A DNA stretch of 48,346 nt from Caldilineaceae bacterium SB0662_bin_25. GTDB lineage: Bacteria > Chloroflexota > Anaerolineae > Caldilineales > Caldilineaceae. The stretch covers positions 1 to 48,346 of the forward strand of contig VXOE01000034.1 of NCBI GenBank assembly GCA_009840225.1. The letters are read 5' to 3'. Positions 10,250 through 18,532 of the stretch are shown here, in pieces. The notes under the pieces were generated by a model, which was not told where the DNA came from, did no database searches, and was given only the letters and a program-made list of their open reading frames with translations. Both the position numbers and the translations under genes were made by a program. Position 1 is the stretch's first letter, and the number at the start of each line of letters is the position of its first letter.

Positions 10250-10432
10250 GTAGGGGCGCCCCTTGTGGGCGCCCCCTTACGGACTCCCGGACTCCACGAA
10301 CCAAAAAAGATGTTCTCCGCGCCCCTCCGTGCCCTCCGTGGACAAAAAGATGTTCTCCGCGTCCCTCCGCGTCCCTCCGCGTCCCTCCGCGGACAAAAGA
10401 TGTTCTCCGTGTCCCTCCGTGGACAAAAAGCA
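10250..10432 (+). repeat. Composite R1+R2 repeat with several R2 units
   Basis: GTAGGGGCGCCCCTTGTGGGCGCCC followed by repeated TTCTCCGCG/GTG..CCTCCGYGGACAAAAAG. Confidence 0.85.
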
Positions 10433-10436
10433 GTTG

Positions 10437-10580
10437 GCTGTTCTTGGTCATATATTCTTATGCGCATATGTCAATATGCGCGTAAATGCTTTATCTATAA
10501 GATTGACAACGATGGGCAATCGCCCGAACAGGCGCCGGGGCCTCCTGGCTTCCGAGATGCTATGATAGCGCAACGCCAAA
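10437..10580 (+). repeat. About 140 bp direct repeat, copy 1 (second copy at 12643..12780), with internal dyad
   Basis: GGTCATATATTCTTATGCGCATATGTCAATATGCGCGTAAATGCTTTATCTATAAGATTGACAACGATGGGCAATCGCCCGAACAGGCGCCGGGGCCTCCTGGCTTCCGAGATGCTATGATAGC nearly matches copy 2. Confidence 0.9.
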
Positions 10581-10609
10581 TGACCCACCTCCATGTCGGA
10601 CCCGCTGAA

Positions 10610-11377
10610 ATGATGAAAACTCCTCTACCCCGCCGCCGGCTTGCACGCCTCCTGCTGCTTCCTCTGCTATTGTCTTCGCTTCTCCTCGCCGGCGTCGCTG
10701 TTTACTTCGGTACGCCAAGCGGCGAAACCATGCCCGAGGCCAAAGCGGCATTGCTGTCGGACGCCGCCGTCACTGTCACCCAGGAGCGCTGGATCCTCTT
10801 TACCCCTGCCGCCGGCAACGTCGCCAGCGGCTATATCCTCTACCCCGGCGGCCGCGTCCCGCCCGAGGCCTACGCGCCCCTGGCAAAAGGACTTGCCCAA
10901 GCCGGAAACCTGGCTGTCATCGTTCCCATGCCGCTCAACCTCGCCATCCTGAACACCGATGCCGCCACCGCAGTCATCGAAGCATTCCCGCAAATCTCCG
11001 CCTGGACTATCGCCGGACATTCGTTGGGCGGTTCCATGGCGGCCCGCTATGCCCACCAGAACCCGGGCAAAGTCGATGGACTCGCCATGCTGGCCGCCTA
11101 CCCGGAATCGCACCTGGATTTCAGCCTCCTGGACCTGTCCGTAGCGGCCGTCTACGGCGATCGTGACGGGCTTGCAACAGTTGCCGAAATCGAAGCCTCC
11201 TTCCCGCAGCTGCCCGCCGGCGCGCGCAAGGTTCTGATCAAAGGCGGCAACCACGCACAGTTCGGCTGGTACGGCGAGCAGCAAGGCGATCTTCCCGCCC
11301 GGATCAGCCGTGACGAACAGCAGGACCTGGTCATCGACGCCTTACTCAGCCTCACACGCGCAAAAGCCTCCCCATAG
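10610..11377 (+). CDS. Alpha/beta hydrolase, membrane-anchored or secreted
   Basis: Start MMKTPLPRRRLARLLLLPLLLSSLLLAGVAVYF; nucleophile elbow AGHSLGGSMAA; catalytic-type D (YGDRDGL) and H (KGGNHAQFG). Confidence 0.8.
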   Translation: MMKTPLPRRRLARLLLLPLLLSSLLLAGVAVYFGTPSGETMPEAKAALLSDAAVTVTQERWILFTPAAGNVASGYILYPGGRVPPEAYAPLAKGLAQAGNLAVIVPMPLNLAILNTDAATAVIEAFPQISAWTIAGHSLGGSMAARYAHQNPGKVDGLAMLAAYPESHLDFSLLDLSVAAVYGDRDGLATVAEIEASFPQLPAGARKVLIKGGNHAQFGWYGEQQGDLPARISRDEQQDLVIDALLSLTRAKASP

Positions 11378-11427
11378 GTACGGAACCGCCCGTCCCCACT
11401 CGCATCCGTTCCCCCCTGATCGACAAA

Positions 11428-11460
11428 CGCCGGACCGGGCCGCAATGCCCGAATCCGGCG
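11428..11460 (+). terminator. Strong hairpin downstream of the alpha/beta hydrolase gene
   Basis: CGCCGGACCGGGCCGCAATGCCCGAATCCGGCG; no clear T-tract, so terminator function is uncertain. Confidence 0.35.
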
Positions 11461-11632
11461 CTTCTGCCTGCTCTCATCCCGATCAGAACGAACTTTCCCG
11501 CACAGGAAGCCCGTAGAGCCTCCTGAATCGCCTCAGGGTACTTCTAACTGCCTTGCAATGCGTAGCGCCGGGCCTCTTCATCAATGCATCAATACCGCTG
11601 CAACAGAGCGCGCACGCTCCCACCGCCAACCC

Positions 11633-11945
11633 GTAGGGGCACCCCTTGTGGGTGCCCTCCTATGGACGCCGCGAACCCAAAAAGATGTTCTCCGCGTCCC
11701 TCCGCGGCCTCCGCGGACAAAAAGATGTTCTCCAGAACAACCCGTAGGGGCGCCCCTTATGGGTGCCCATCGCGGGCCATTCTGCTGCCCCAAAAAAGCG
11801 ACCCTGATCAGGTTTCGTTGCCAATTGGCGAAAGCCACTCAAAATGTGACAATTACAGGCGCTGAGCGGCCCTACCAGGACACAAAAGATGCCCTTGCCG
11901 TCCTCCGTGTTCCTCCGTGTCCCTCCGTGGATCAAAAGCAGTTAA
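11633..11945 (+). repeat. R1+R2 composite repeats (two R1 copies at 11633 and 11744; R2 units to about 11945)
   Basis: GTAGGGGCACCCCTTGTGGGTGCCC, GTAGGGGCGCCCCTTATGGGTGCCC, then TTCTCCGCGTCCCTCCGCGGCCTCCGCGGACAAAAAG and GTTCCTCCGTGTCCCTCCGTGGATCAAAAGCAG. Confidence 0.85.
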
Positions 11946-12032
11946 ACCGTCTCCGTGTCGGGGAATTGGCGGGTGACTTTCAGGTTCGAGGACGGACACG
12001 CGGTCGAAGTCGACTACACAGACTACCACTGA
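11946..12032 (+). pseudogene. higB: 5'-truncated HigB toxin remnant (C-terminal 28 codons only)
   Basis: In-frame TVSVSGNWRVTFRFEDGHAVEVDYTDYH* matches the HigB/RelE-like C-terminal pattern; the next upstream in-frame codon is TAA and the preceding sequence is R2 repeat. Confidence 0.75.
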
Positions 12033-12045
12033 GGAGGTGGGACCA

Positions 12046-12342
12046 ATGGGTATGCGCAACCCGCCCCATCCGGGCGAGATTATAAGGTACGAGTGCCTGG
12101 AACCACTGGGTTTGACGGTCACGCGCGCCGCGCAAGGGCTGGGCGTAACCCGCCAGGCACTGTCGGACCTGGTCAACGGGAAGGCTGGCGTATCGGTGGA
12201 GATGTCGATTCGCCTCTCCCGGGCATTCGGCTCCACGCCGGAGACATGGCTCGGTATGCAGACCGCCTATGACCTGTGGCAGGCCAGAGAGCGGGCCCGG
12301 GAAATCGAGGTTGAAGACTTCAAAGCCGCCGTAATTCCGTAG
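12046..12342 (+). CDS. higA: HigA-family XRE antitoxin
   Basis: MGMRNPPHPGEIIRYECLEPLGLTVTRAAQGLGVTRQALSDLVNGKAGVSVEMSIRLSRAFGSTPETWLGMQTAYDLWQA; GGAGG upstream. Confidence 0.9.
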   Translation: MGMRNPPHPGEIIRYECLEPLGLTVTRAAQGLGVTRQALSDLVNGKAGVSVEMSIRLSRAFGSTPETWLGMQTAYDLWQARERAREIEVEDFKAAVIP

Positions 12343-12502
12343 GGGCATCCCCTGTGGGCGCCCTCCTATGGACGCCGCGAACCCAAAAAAGGTATTCTCC
12401 GCGCCCTTCTACGCCCTCCGCGGATCAAAAGCAGTTTAAGCCGTTCTCCGTGTTCCTCCGTGTCCCTCCGTGGATCAAAAGCAGTTAGATGTTCTCCGCG
12501 GA
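12339..12502 (+). repeat. R1+R2 composite repeat overlapping the higA 3' end
   Basis: GTAGGGGCATCCCCTGTGGGCGCCC begins inside the last codons of higA (stop TAG formed by GTAG), then R2 units. Confidence 0.8.
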
Positions 12503-12642
12503 CAACCCGCCGACCTCGCCGCTGATGGCCGGCCATTCTGCAGGTCATCATCCCTTTGTCGATGTCGATACTGTTTGAATCGCGGGAAGGCTTTCCCTCC
12601 GATAGACGGCCCGCAACGCGTCGCCTCTGGCTACTCTTGGTC

Positions 12643-12780
12643 ATATACTCTTATACGCATATGTCAATATGCGTATAAATGCTCTATCTATAAGATTGAC
12701 AACGATGGACAATCGCCCGAACAGGCGCCGGGGCCTCCTGGCCTCCGAGGTGCTATGATAGCCTGACGCCAGACGAAGCC
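12643..12780 (+). repeat. About 140 bp direct repeat, copy 2, immediately upstream of hsdM; perfect 12-4-12 dyad at 12651..12678
   Basis: TTATACGCATAT-GTCA-ATATGCGTATAA; flanking sequence nearly identical to 10437..10580. Confidence 0.9.
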
Positions 12781-12840
12781 ACCCCGCGACCGCCAGCCAG
12801 TCCTGGCCGCCGGTCGCCATTCGTACAGGAAGGGCAAAGC

Positions 12841-14802
12841 GTGAGCAGTCTCAATATCAGCAACTTCATCTGGGGTATCGCCGACGATGTGCTGCGCGAC
12901 CATTACGTGCGCGGCAAGTACCGCGACGTCATTCTGCCCATGACCGTTATCCGCCGCCTCGACGCGGTCCTGGAGCCGACCAAGGAGGACGTGCTCGGCA
13001 TGAAGGCGCGGCTGGACGGGGCCGGCATCACCAACCAGGACCAGGCCCTGCGGCAGGCTGCGGGCGAGGCCTTCTACAACACCTCCCCGTTCCGGCTGCG
13101 CGATTTGCGCGCCATCGGCAGGCAACAGCAGCTGCGCGCCAACTTCGAGGCCTACCTGGACGGGTTCTCGCCCAATGTGCAGGAGATCCTGGAAAAGTTC
13201 AGGTTCCGCAACGAGGTGCCGCGGCTGGTGGAGGATGATATTCTGGGCTTTCTGATCGAAAAGTTCCTGGACAGCTCGGTCAACCTCAGCCCGCGGCCGG
13301 TGCTGAACGGGGACGGCAGCGAGCGGCTGCCCGGGCTGGACAACCACAGCATGGGCACCGTCTTCGAGGAGCTGATCCGGCGTTTCAGCGAGGAGAACAA
13401 CGAGGAGGCGGGCGAGCACTTCACGCCGCGCGACGTGGTGGAGATGATGGCGCACCTGATTTTCAAGCCGGTCGCCGAACAGGTGCAGTCAACCACCTAT
13501 CTTGTCTACGACGGGGCCTGCGGCACGGGCGGCATGTTGACGGTGGCGGAGGATACGCTGGGCGAGCTGGCGCGCGGCCAGGGCAAGAAGGCCGAGATCC
13601 ATCTTTACGGCCAGGAGGTCAACCCGGAGACCTACGCCATCTGCAAGGCCGACCTGATTTTGAAGGGGGAGGGGGTCGAGGCGGACAACATCCAGTACGG
13701 CTCGACGCTGTCGGGGGACGCCTTCCCTGCGCACGAGTTTGATTTCATGCTTTCGAACCCGCCTTACGGCAAGAGCTGGAAGAGCGACCTGGAGCGGATG
13801 GGGGGCAAGGCGGGCATGCAGGACACGCGCTTTGTGGCGGCGCATGGCGGCGACCCGGATTTTTCGCTGGTCACGCGCTCGAGCGACGGGCAGATGATGT
13901 TTCTGGCCAACATGGTGAGCAAGATGAAGCGGGACTCGGCGCTGGGCAGCCGGATTGCGGAGGTGCACAACGGCAGCTCGCTTTTCACCGGCGACGCGGG
14001 CCAGGGCGAGAGCAATATCCGGCGCTGGATCATCGAAAACGACTGGCTGGAGGCGATCATCGCGCTGCCGCTCAACATCTTCTACAATACGGGCATCGCG
14101 ACCTACATCTGGGTGTTGAGCAACCGGAAGGCGGCCGCGCGGCGGGGTTATGTGCAGCTGATCGACGCGAGCGAGTGGTACCGGCCGCTGCGCAAGAACC
14201 TGGGCAACAAGAACTGCGAGCTGGCGGCAGAGGATATTGGGCGCATCTGCGACGCCTTTCTGGCCTTCGAGGAGACGGCGCAATCGAAGATTTTCCCCAA
14301 CGAGGCCTTCGGCTACTACAAGTTGAACGTGGCGCGTCCCCTGCGGTTGCCGGGCATCGACCCCGACCGTGCGTACAAGGCGAGCGAGATCAAGCAACTG
14401 CGGGCGCGCGCCGAACCGAGCCCTGAGGCGCCGCCCGTGATTCGCAAGATCCATCGTTCGGGCGTTGCGGCCGACCCGCTGCGGGGCCTTTTTCCCTTGC
14501 AGATCGAGGGAGAGGCGGTGGTGGTCGAGTATGCGCCTGATCCGGATCTGAAGGACAGTGAGCAGGCGCCGTTGCTGGAGGAGGGCGGCATCGAGGGCTT
14601 TCTGCGGCGGGAGGTGCTGCCGTATGCGGCGGACGCGTGGTATGACCCGGGCAGCGTGAAAGTGGGATATGAGATCAGCTTCACGCGCTATTTCTACAGG
14701 CCGCAGCCGCTGCGGGCGCCGGAGGCGATCTGGGCTGATATTCGGGCGTTGGAGCAGGAGGCGGAGGGGTTGCTGGCGGAGATCCGGGGCGGGGCTGACT
14801 GA
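12841..14802 (+). CDS. hsdM: Type I restriction-modification N6-adenine methyltransferase subunit
   Basis: HsdM N-terminal domain (FIWGIADDVLRDHYVRGKYRDVILPMTVIRRLDAVL), YDGACGTGGML, SNPPYGKSWK motifs. Confidence 0.97.
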   Translation: MSSLNISNFIWGIADDVLRDHYVRGKYRDVILPMTVIRRLDAVLEPTKEDVLGMKARLDGAGITNQDQALRQAAGEAFYNTSPFRLRDLRAIGRQQQLRANFEAYLDGFSPNVQEILEKFRFRNEVPRLVEDDILGFLIEKFLDSSVNLSPRPVLNGDGSERLPGLDNHSMGTVFEELIRRFSEENNEEAGEHFTPRDVVEMMAHLIFKPVAEQVQSTTYLVYDGACGTGGMLTVAEDTLGELARGQGKKAEIHLYGQEVNPETYAICKADLILKGEGVEADNIQYGSTLSGDAFPAHEFDFMLSNPPYGKSWKSDLERMGGKAGMQDTRFVAAHGGDPDFSLVTRSSDGQMMFLANMVSKMKRDSALGSRIAEVHNGSSLFTGDAGQGESNIRRWIIENDWLEAIIALPLNIFYNTGIATYIWVLSNRKAAARRGYVQLIDASEWYRPLRKNLGNKNCELAAEDIGRICDAFLAFEETAQSKIFPNEAFGYYKLNVARPLRLPGIDPDRAYKASEIKQLRARAEPSPEAPPVIRKIHRSGVAADPLRGLFPLQIEGEAVVVEYAPDPDLKDSEQAPLLEEGGIEGFLRREVLPYAADAWYDPGSVKVGYEISFTRYFYRPQPLRAPEAIWADIRALEQEAEGLLAEIRGGAD

Positions 14803-14920
14803 ATTACGTTTACAGCGGGCAATCTGCGCTATACTCCGTGCTGCAGGTGCTGGTTTAAGCCTTGTGCCGCAGGTCTCGATAGCCAACAGTGCTCACCGTT
14901 ATGGGTGGTTGTGAATCGAC

Positions 14921-15325
14921 GTGGCGATACCTTTTGAACTAACCATTTACGGCGTTCCCGTGTCCCAGCAAACACGTAACAGGGAACGATTGAGAGAGTG
15001 GAGGCAGGAAGTAAATAACGCCGCAAAGAGGGAATGGACCGAAGCTCCGTTCGATTCCGGGCCGCTCATGGTGACGATCACTTATGTTTACGATGCAGTT
15101 CGTCTCGACGTAGACAACATTCCGAAACCGATTCTGGACGGGTTGGAGCAGGTCGTCTTCCCTGATGATAGACGGATAACCGATATGCTCTGCCGCAGGA
15201 GAGATCTGAAGGACAACCTGCAAATTCAGACCTTTTCGCCTGTCTTAAGTGAAGCGCTTGCAAGGTCTACGCCTTTTGTGCATATTTCTGTGGACCATGC
15301 GCCTGACCAGGGGGTGATAACCTGA
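14921..15325 (+). CDS. RusA-like Holliday junction resolvase
   Basis: DAVRLDVDNIPKPILDGLEQVVFPDDRRITDMLCRRRDLKD matches the RusA DxDN-K-D-DD pattern. Confidence 0.85.
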   Translation: MAIPFELTIYGVPVSQQTRNRERLREWRQEVNNAAKREWTEAPFDSGPLMVTITYVYDAVRLDVDNIPKPILDGLEQVVFPDDRRITDMLCRRRDLKDNLQIQTFSPVLSEALARSTPFVHISVDHAPDQGVIT

Positions 15326-15981
15326 TGAAGGATGTAGAAATCGTTCAAAGGAACTTCATTGAAAAGAAGGCGGCAGAGTACCGCAGCAAAGGCTATGAGG
15401 TAGAGCAAGACTGTCCGCTGGAGTTCCTGCCAGGCTTTGTGGCCGACCTTGTCGTGCGCAAAGATGGGGAAACGAAGGTAGTTGAGGTGAAGTACAGGGC
15501 TTCGCTGGCTGAATCACCAAGAATAAGTGAACTGGCGCAGATTCTTCATGACAAGCCCGGCTGGAGTTTTGAGCTTCTTCTGGTGGGTGAACCGGAGAGA
15601 CTGGATTCGCCAGAGGGCGCGCGTTCTTTTGCGGCAGAGGAGATACGCCAACGTCTTGCCGAAGCGGAGAAGGCTCTTGGGCACGGCTTGGGTGAAGCTG
15701 CTTTTCTGCTGGTCTGGTCGGCTTTTGAAGCTGTCGTCAGGGAACTGATCGCGGCAGAGGGGGTCTCAATTGAGCGTGTCACCCAGTCAGGTTACGTCCT
15801 CGACCAGGCGGTCTATCATGGCGTTATCTCACGCGCGGACTATGACTACCTGGCTGACATGAGAAAATATCGAAACGCCATTGCCCACGGTTTTGATGTC
15901 AACGGGTTCAGCGACGAGAAGGTGACGGAGCTGATTGGGGTCGTTGTGCGGCTGCTGGATTCGGAGCCTGAACTGGTGTAG
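15325..15981 (+). CDS. PD-(D/E)XK nuclease-HEPN fusion protein, copy 1
   Basis: N-terminal FLPGFVADLVVRKDGETKVVEVKYR (D...E-x-K) and C-terminal DMRKYRNAIAHGF (RX4H HEPN motif); start overlaps the rusA-like stop. Confidence 0.8.
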   Translation: MKDVEIVQRNFIEKKAAEYRSKGYEVEQDCPLEFLPGFVADLVVRKDGETKVVEVKYRASLAESPRISELAQILHDKPGWSFELLLVGEPERLDSPEGARSFAAEEIRQRLAEAEKALGHGLGEAAFLLVWSAFEAVVRELIAAEGVSIERVTQSGYVLDQAVYHGVISRADYDYLADMRKYRNAIAHGFDVNGFSDEKVTELIGVVVRLLDSEPELV

Positions 15982-16195
15982 CGGCAGCGGAAGTTCGCTG
16001 GCATCCCCTTTTTTGACCCGCCTGCTGCGCACTTGTGGACCCTCACAGCTGTACTGTCGGGCATGACCGCCGCCTTGTCTGGGTCCTGTAGGCAAAACAA
16101 TCGTTGGATGGATAAGCATAGTTTCCGAACTTATCGCATAATCTCCACCGGATCGGGCGATCTGTACAAGTGCGCCTGACCAGGGGGTTGATATT

Positions 16196-16855
16196 TTGAT
16201 CGAAGACATCGCGATTCTTGAAAGGAAGTTTATCGACAAGAAGGCGGCAGAGTACCGCAGCCGGGGCTATGAAGTTGAGGAAAACTGTGAAGTGGACTTT
16301 CTGCCCGGGTTCCACGTGGACCTGGTTGCGCGCAAAGATGGCGAAGTGCGGGTGATCGAAGTAAAGACCAGAACGTCCCTGGCGTTGACGCCGAAGTTGA
16401 ATGAACTGGCCGAGATTCTGTATAGCAAGCCCGGCTGGAGCTATGACCTGCTGCTGGTGGGCGAACCGGAGAAGCTGGAGTCGCCCGAGGGCGCGCAGCC
16501 TTTTGCCGAAAAGGAGATCCGGCAACGTCTTACCGAGGCGGAGGCCGTTCTTGCGAAGGGTTCGGGTGCGGCCGCTTATCTGCTGGTCTGGTCGGCTTGC
16601 GAGGCCGTGATTCGCAATCTGATCGGGAGCGAGGGGATTGCCATCGCGCGCGTCACGACGGCGGCATACGTCCTCGATATGGCGGTCATGCACGGCATCA
16701 TTGCGCGCGAAGACTACGACTATCTGACCGACATGATGAAGTATCGAAACGCGATTGCCCACGGTTTTGATGTCAACGGGTTCAGCGACGAAAAGGTGAC
16801 GGAGTTGATCGGGGTCGTCCTGCGACTGCTGGATTCGGAGCCTGAACTGGCTTGA
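16196..16855 (+). CDS. PD-(D/E)XK nuclease-HEPN fusion protein, copy 2
   Basis: Paralog of 15325..15981: FLPGFHVDLVARKDGEVRVIEVKTR and DMMKYRNAIAHGF; TTG start. Confidence 0.8.
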   Translation: MIEDIAILERKFIDKKAAEYRSRGYEVEENCEVDFLPGFHVDLVARKDGEVRVIEVKTRTSLALTPKLNELAEILYSKPGWSYDLLLVGEPEKLESPEGAQPFAEKEIRQRLTEAEAVLAKGSGAAAYLLVWSACEAVIRNLIGSEGIAIARVTTAAYVLDMAVMHGIIAREDYDYLTDMMKYRNAIAHGFDVNGFSDEKVTELIGVVLRLLDSEPELA

Positions 16856-17093
16856 AGGCGAGCGGTAGCCGTTCCTTAGTGACAAAGTCCCCGCGATGTT
16901 GAGGTTTCACGGCTTAGACTTCAGTAGGGCACTCCGCTTTTCGAGTAGGTTTCATAAAGGTTGACACCCATGCCGCACGGTTAACCCAGCGGCTGCGAAT
17001 CGCGCGCGAAAGAAGGGCAGTACGGGAGCGGCTACATTAGCGGTAGTCTTTAACATGGTGCGTATTCAGCACATAAAATGATAGTAACATATT

Positions 17094-17121
17094 TTGAAAA
17101 TTTGCACGAATGTGCTATATT
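17094..17121 (+). promoter_or_regulatory. Putative promoter with operator-like dyad upstream of the HNH/pAgo operon
   Basis: TTGAAA-N16-TATATT with GCAC-GAAT-GTGC in the spacer; AGGAG before ATG 17243. Confidence 0.4.
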
Positions 17122-17242
17122 GATCTGTGGTGTGCGGCAGAGGGTCGGAGGTGCGAGGAGATTGGGGCAAGCAAATATCTGACTCCCACCACTTTCATTC
17201 AAGAGACTGAGAACTAGGTTCTTGTATGGCTAGGAGTGACCG

Positions 17243-18532
17243 ATGGCAGAATATAGGATGAGTATCCCGCAGAGAGAGAAAAATATCTTATTCGCAAAGT
17301 CAGGCAATCGTTGTGCGTTTCATAATTGTGAGATGCCAGTGATTGCGGATGAAGGCGACGAAAGCAAACCTCTAGCTGAAATGGCACACATGATTGCGTA
17401 TGCCGACGATGGGCCGAGAGCAGATCCTGCTCTGCCGAAAGAGGAGAAGAATAAAGCGTCAAACTTGATTTTGTTGTGTCCAACCCATCACTCCCTCGTG
17501 GACAAATTTGAGTGTCAATACAATATCCATGTTCTCCGAGAAATGAAGCTGCAGCACGAACGAAAATTTAGCCAATCTCCGCACAGTAGCAAGCCCCCCA
17601 AGCTAGTTACGGAATCCCTACATGCGTCAATTCTTCCTCTATCACACTTGCCTTTTGCTGTTTTTGCCGCTGAAACGGATTACACCAAGGCCAATATCCG
17701 ATCCCTTTTTGACGTGCTGAACAATCAGACCGGAAGAAGGACGCTCTATGCTTTTGAATTGAGGGACAAGAAACTATATACATTTCATGATTTGCGCCAA
17801 GCTGGTAATCCGTTCCGGGGAACTTACGATCAGCCTACCGTTGAAATGTTAAGATCTACGGAATTATGGGATTCACCTGATGAACACAGGTTGTATGTAG
17901 CATTACTCAATCGCACGTTGAGAGGCTTTCTCAGCATTAAGGGTGTAGCGTATGACGACCGCCACTATAGATACTTCTTTTTGCCAGGAGAAAAAGAGCT
18001 AAAGCGGAAATTCACATATAGGAGTCTTTCGGGTAGGCGAACAACTAAGTCAGTCGTGAATAATCCTGTAACACGAGCGACCGGTCAACCTAAATCTTAC
18101 TGGGTTCACCTCGCGGCAAACTTGTCTTTTCATCAAATCGCATCAAGACAATGGGTCTTAACTATTCGTCCGGAAAGGTATCTGACCAGAGATGGGTCTA
18201 GACCCTACTTCCATTCCTCCATTGGAAGAACTGTAACAAGAATCAAATCGACAATGTACAACTGGCAATATCTTCAAGAAATCCAGTTGTGGCGGGAGTT
18301 CATGACAGGTGCAAAACCGAGACAAATTCTAAATTTTGGAAAGCAGTCGATCGTTATAGAGAACAATCTGCTGAAAGCAGGAATTCAGTGGCTGGGGATA
18401 CCGGATGACCAGAAAGACTTCGTGTTTCAGGAGCATCCGGAAGATTTGTTTACCTCATCTGAGATAGACATTTTAGATGAGGATGAGGACGCATTTTATG
18501 GTGAGTTGTTTCTGGAGGAGGATGAGGAATGA
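17243..18532 (+). CDS. HNH nuclease with C-terminal APAZ-like domain (short-Argonaute partner)
   Basis: N-terminal CAFHNCEMPVI...EMAHMIAYADDGPRADP...NKASNLILLCPTHHSLVD (HNH with Cys pairs); about 300 aa C-terminal region including WVLTIRPERYLTRDGSRPYF...NWQYLQEIQLWREFM...GIQWLGIPDD; 4-nt overlap with the PIWI gene. Confidence 0.8.
   Translation: MAEYRMSIPQREKNILFAKSGNRCAFHNCEMPVIADEGDESKPLAEMAHMIAYADDGPRADPALPKEEKNKASNLILLCPTHHSLVDKFECQYNIHVLREMKLQHERKFSQSPHSSKPPKLVTESLHASILPLSHLPFAVFAAETDYTKANIRSLFDVLNNQTGRRTLYAFELRDKKLYTFHDLRQAGNPFRGTYDQPTVEMLRSTELWDSPDEHRLYVALLNRTLRGFLSIKGVAYDDRHYRYFFLPGEKELKRKFTYRSLSGRRTTKSVVNNPVTRATGQPKSYWVHLAANLSFHQIASRQWVLTIRPERYLTRDGSRPYFHSSIGRTVTRIKSTMYNWQYLQEIQLWREFMTGAKPRQILNFGKQSIVIENNLLKAGIQWLGIPDDQKDFVFQEHPEDLFTSSEIDILDEDEDAFYGELFLEEDEE

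Noticed and set aside
10310-10432. CRISPR-like array made of regularly repeated CCTCCGCGGACAAAAAG units
   Set aside because: Units are degenerate, contiguous, without unique spacers, scattered through the window, and no cas genes are present.
10265-10609. N-terminal extension of the alpha/beta hydrolase ORF
   Set aside because: Translation of R2 repeats and the 140-bp direct repeat; the signal/anchor sequence starts at about 10610.
13489-14886. 465-aa minus-strand ORF opposite hsdM
   Set aside because: Antisense shadow ORF of a high-GC conserved gene; Arg/Leu-rich composition and no recognizable domain.
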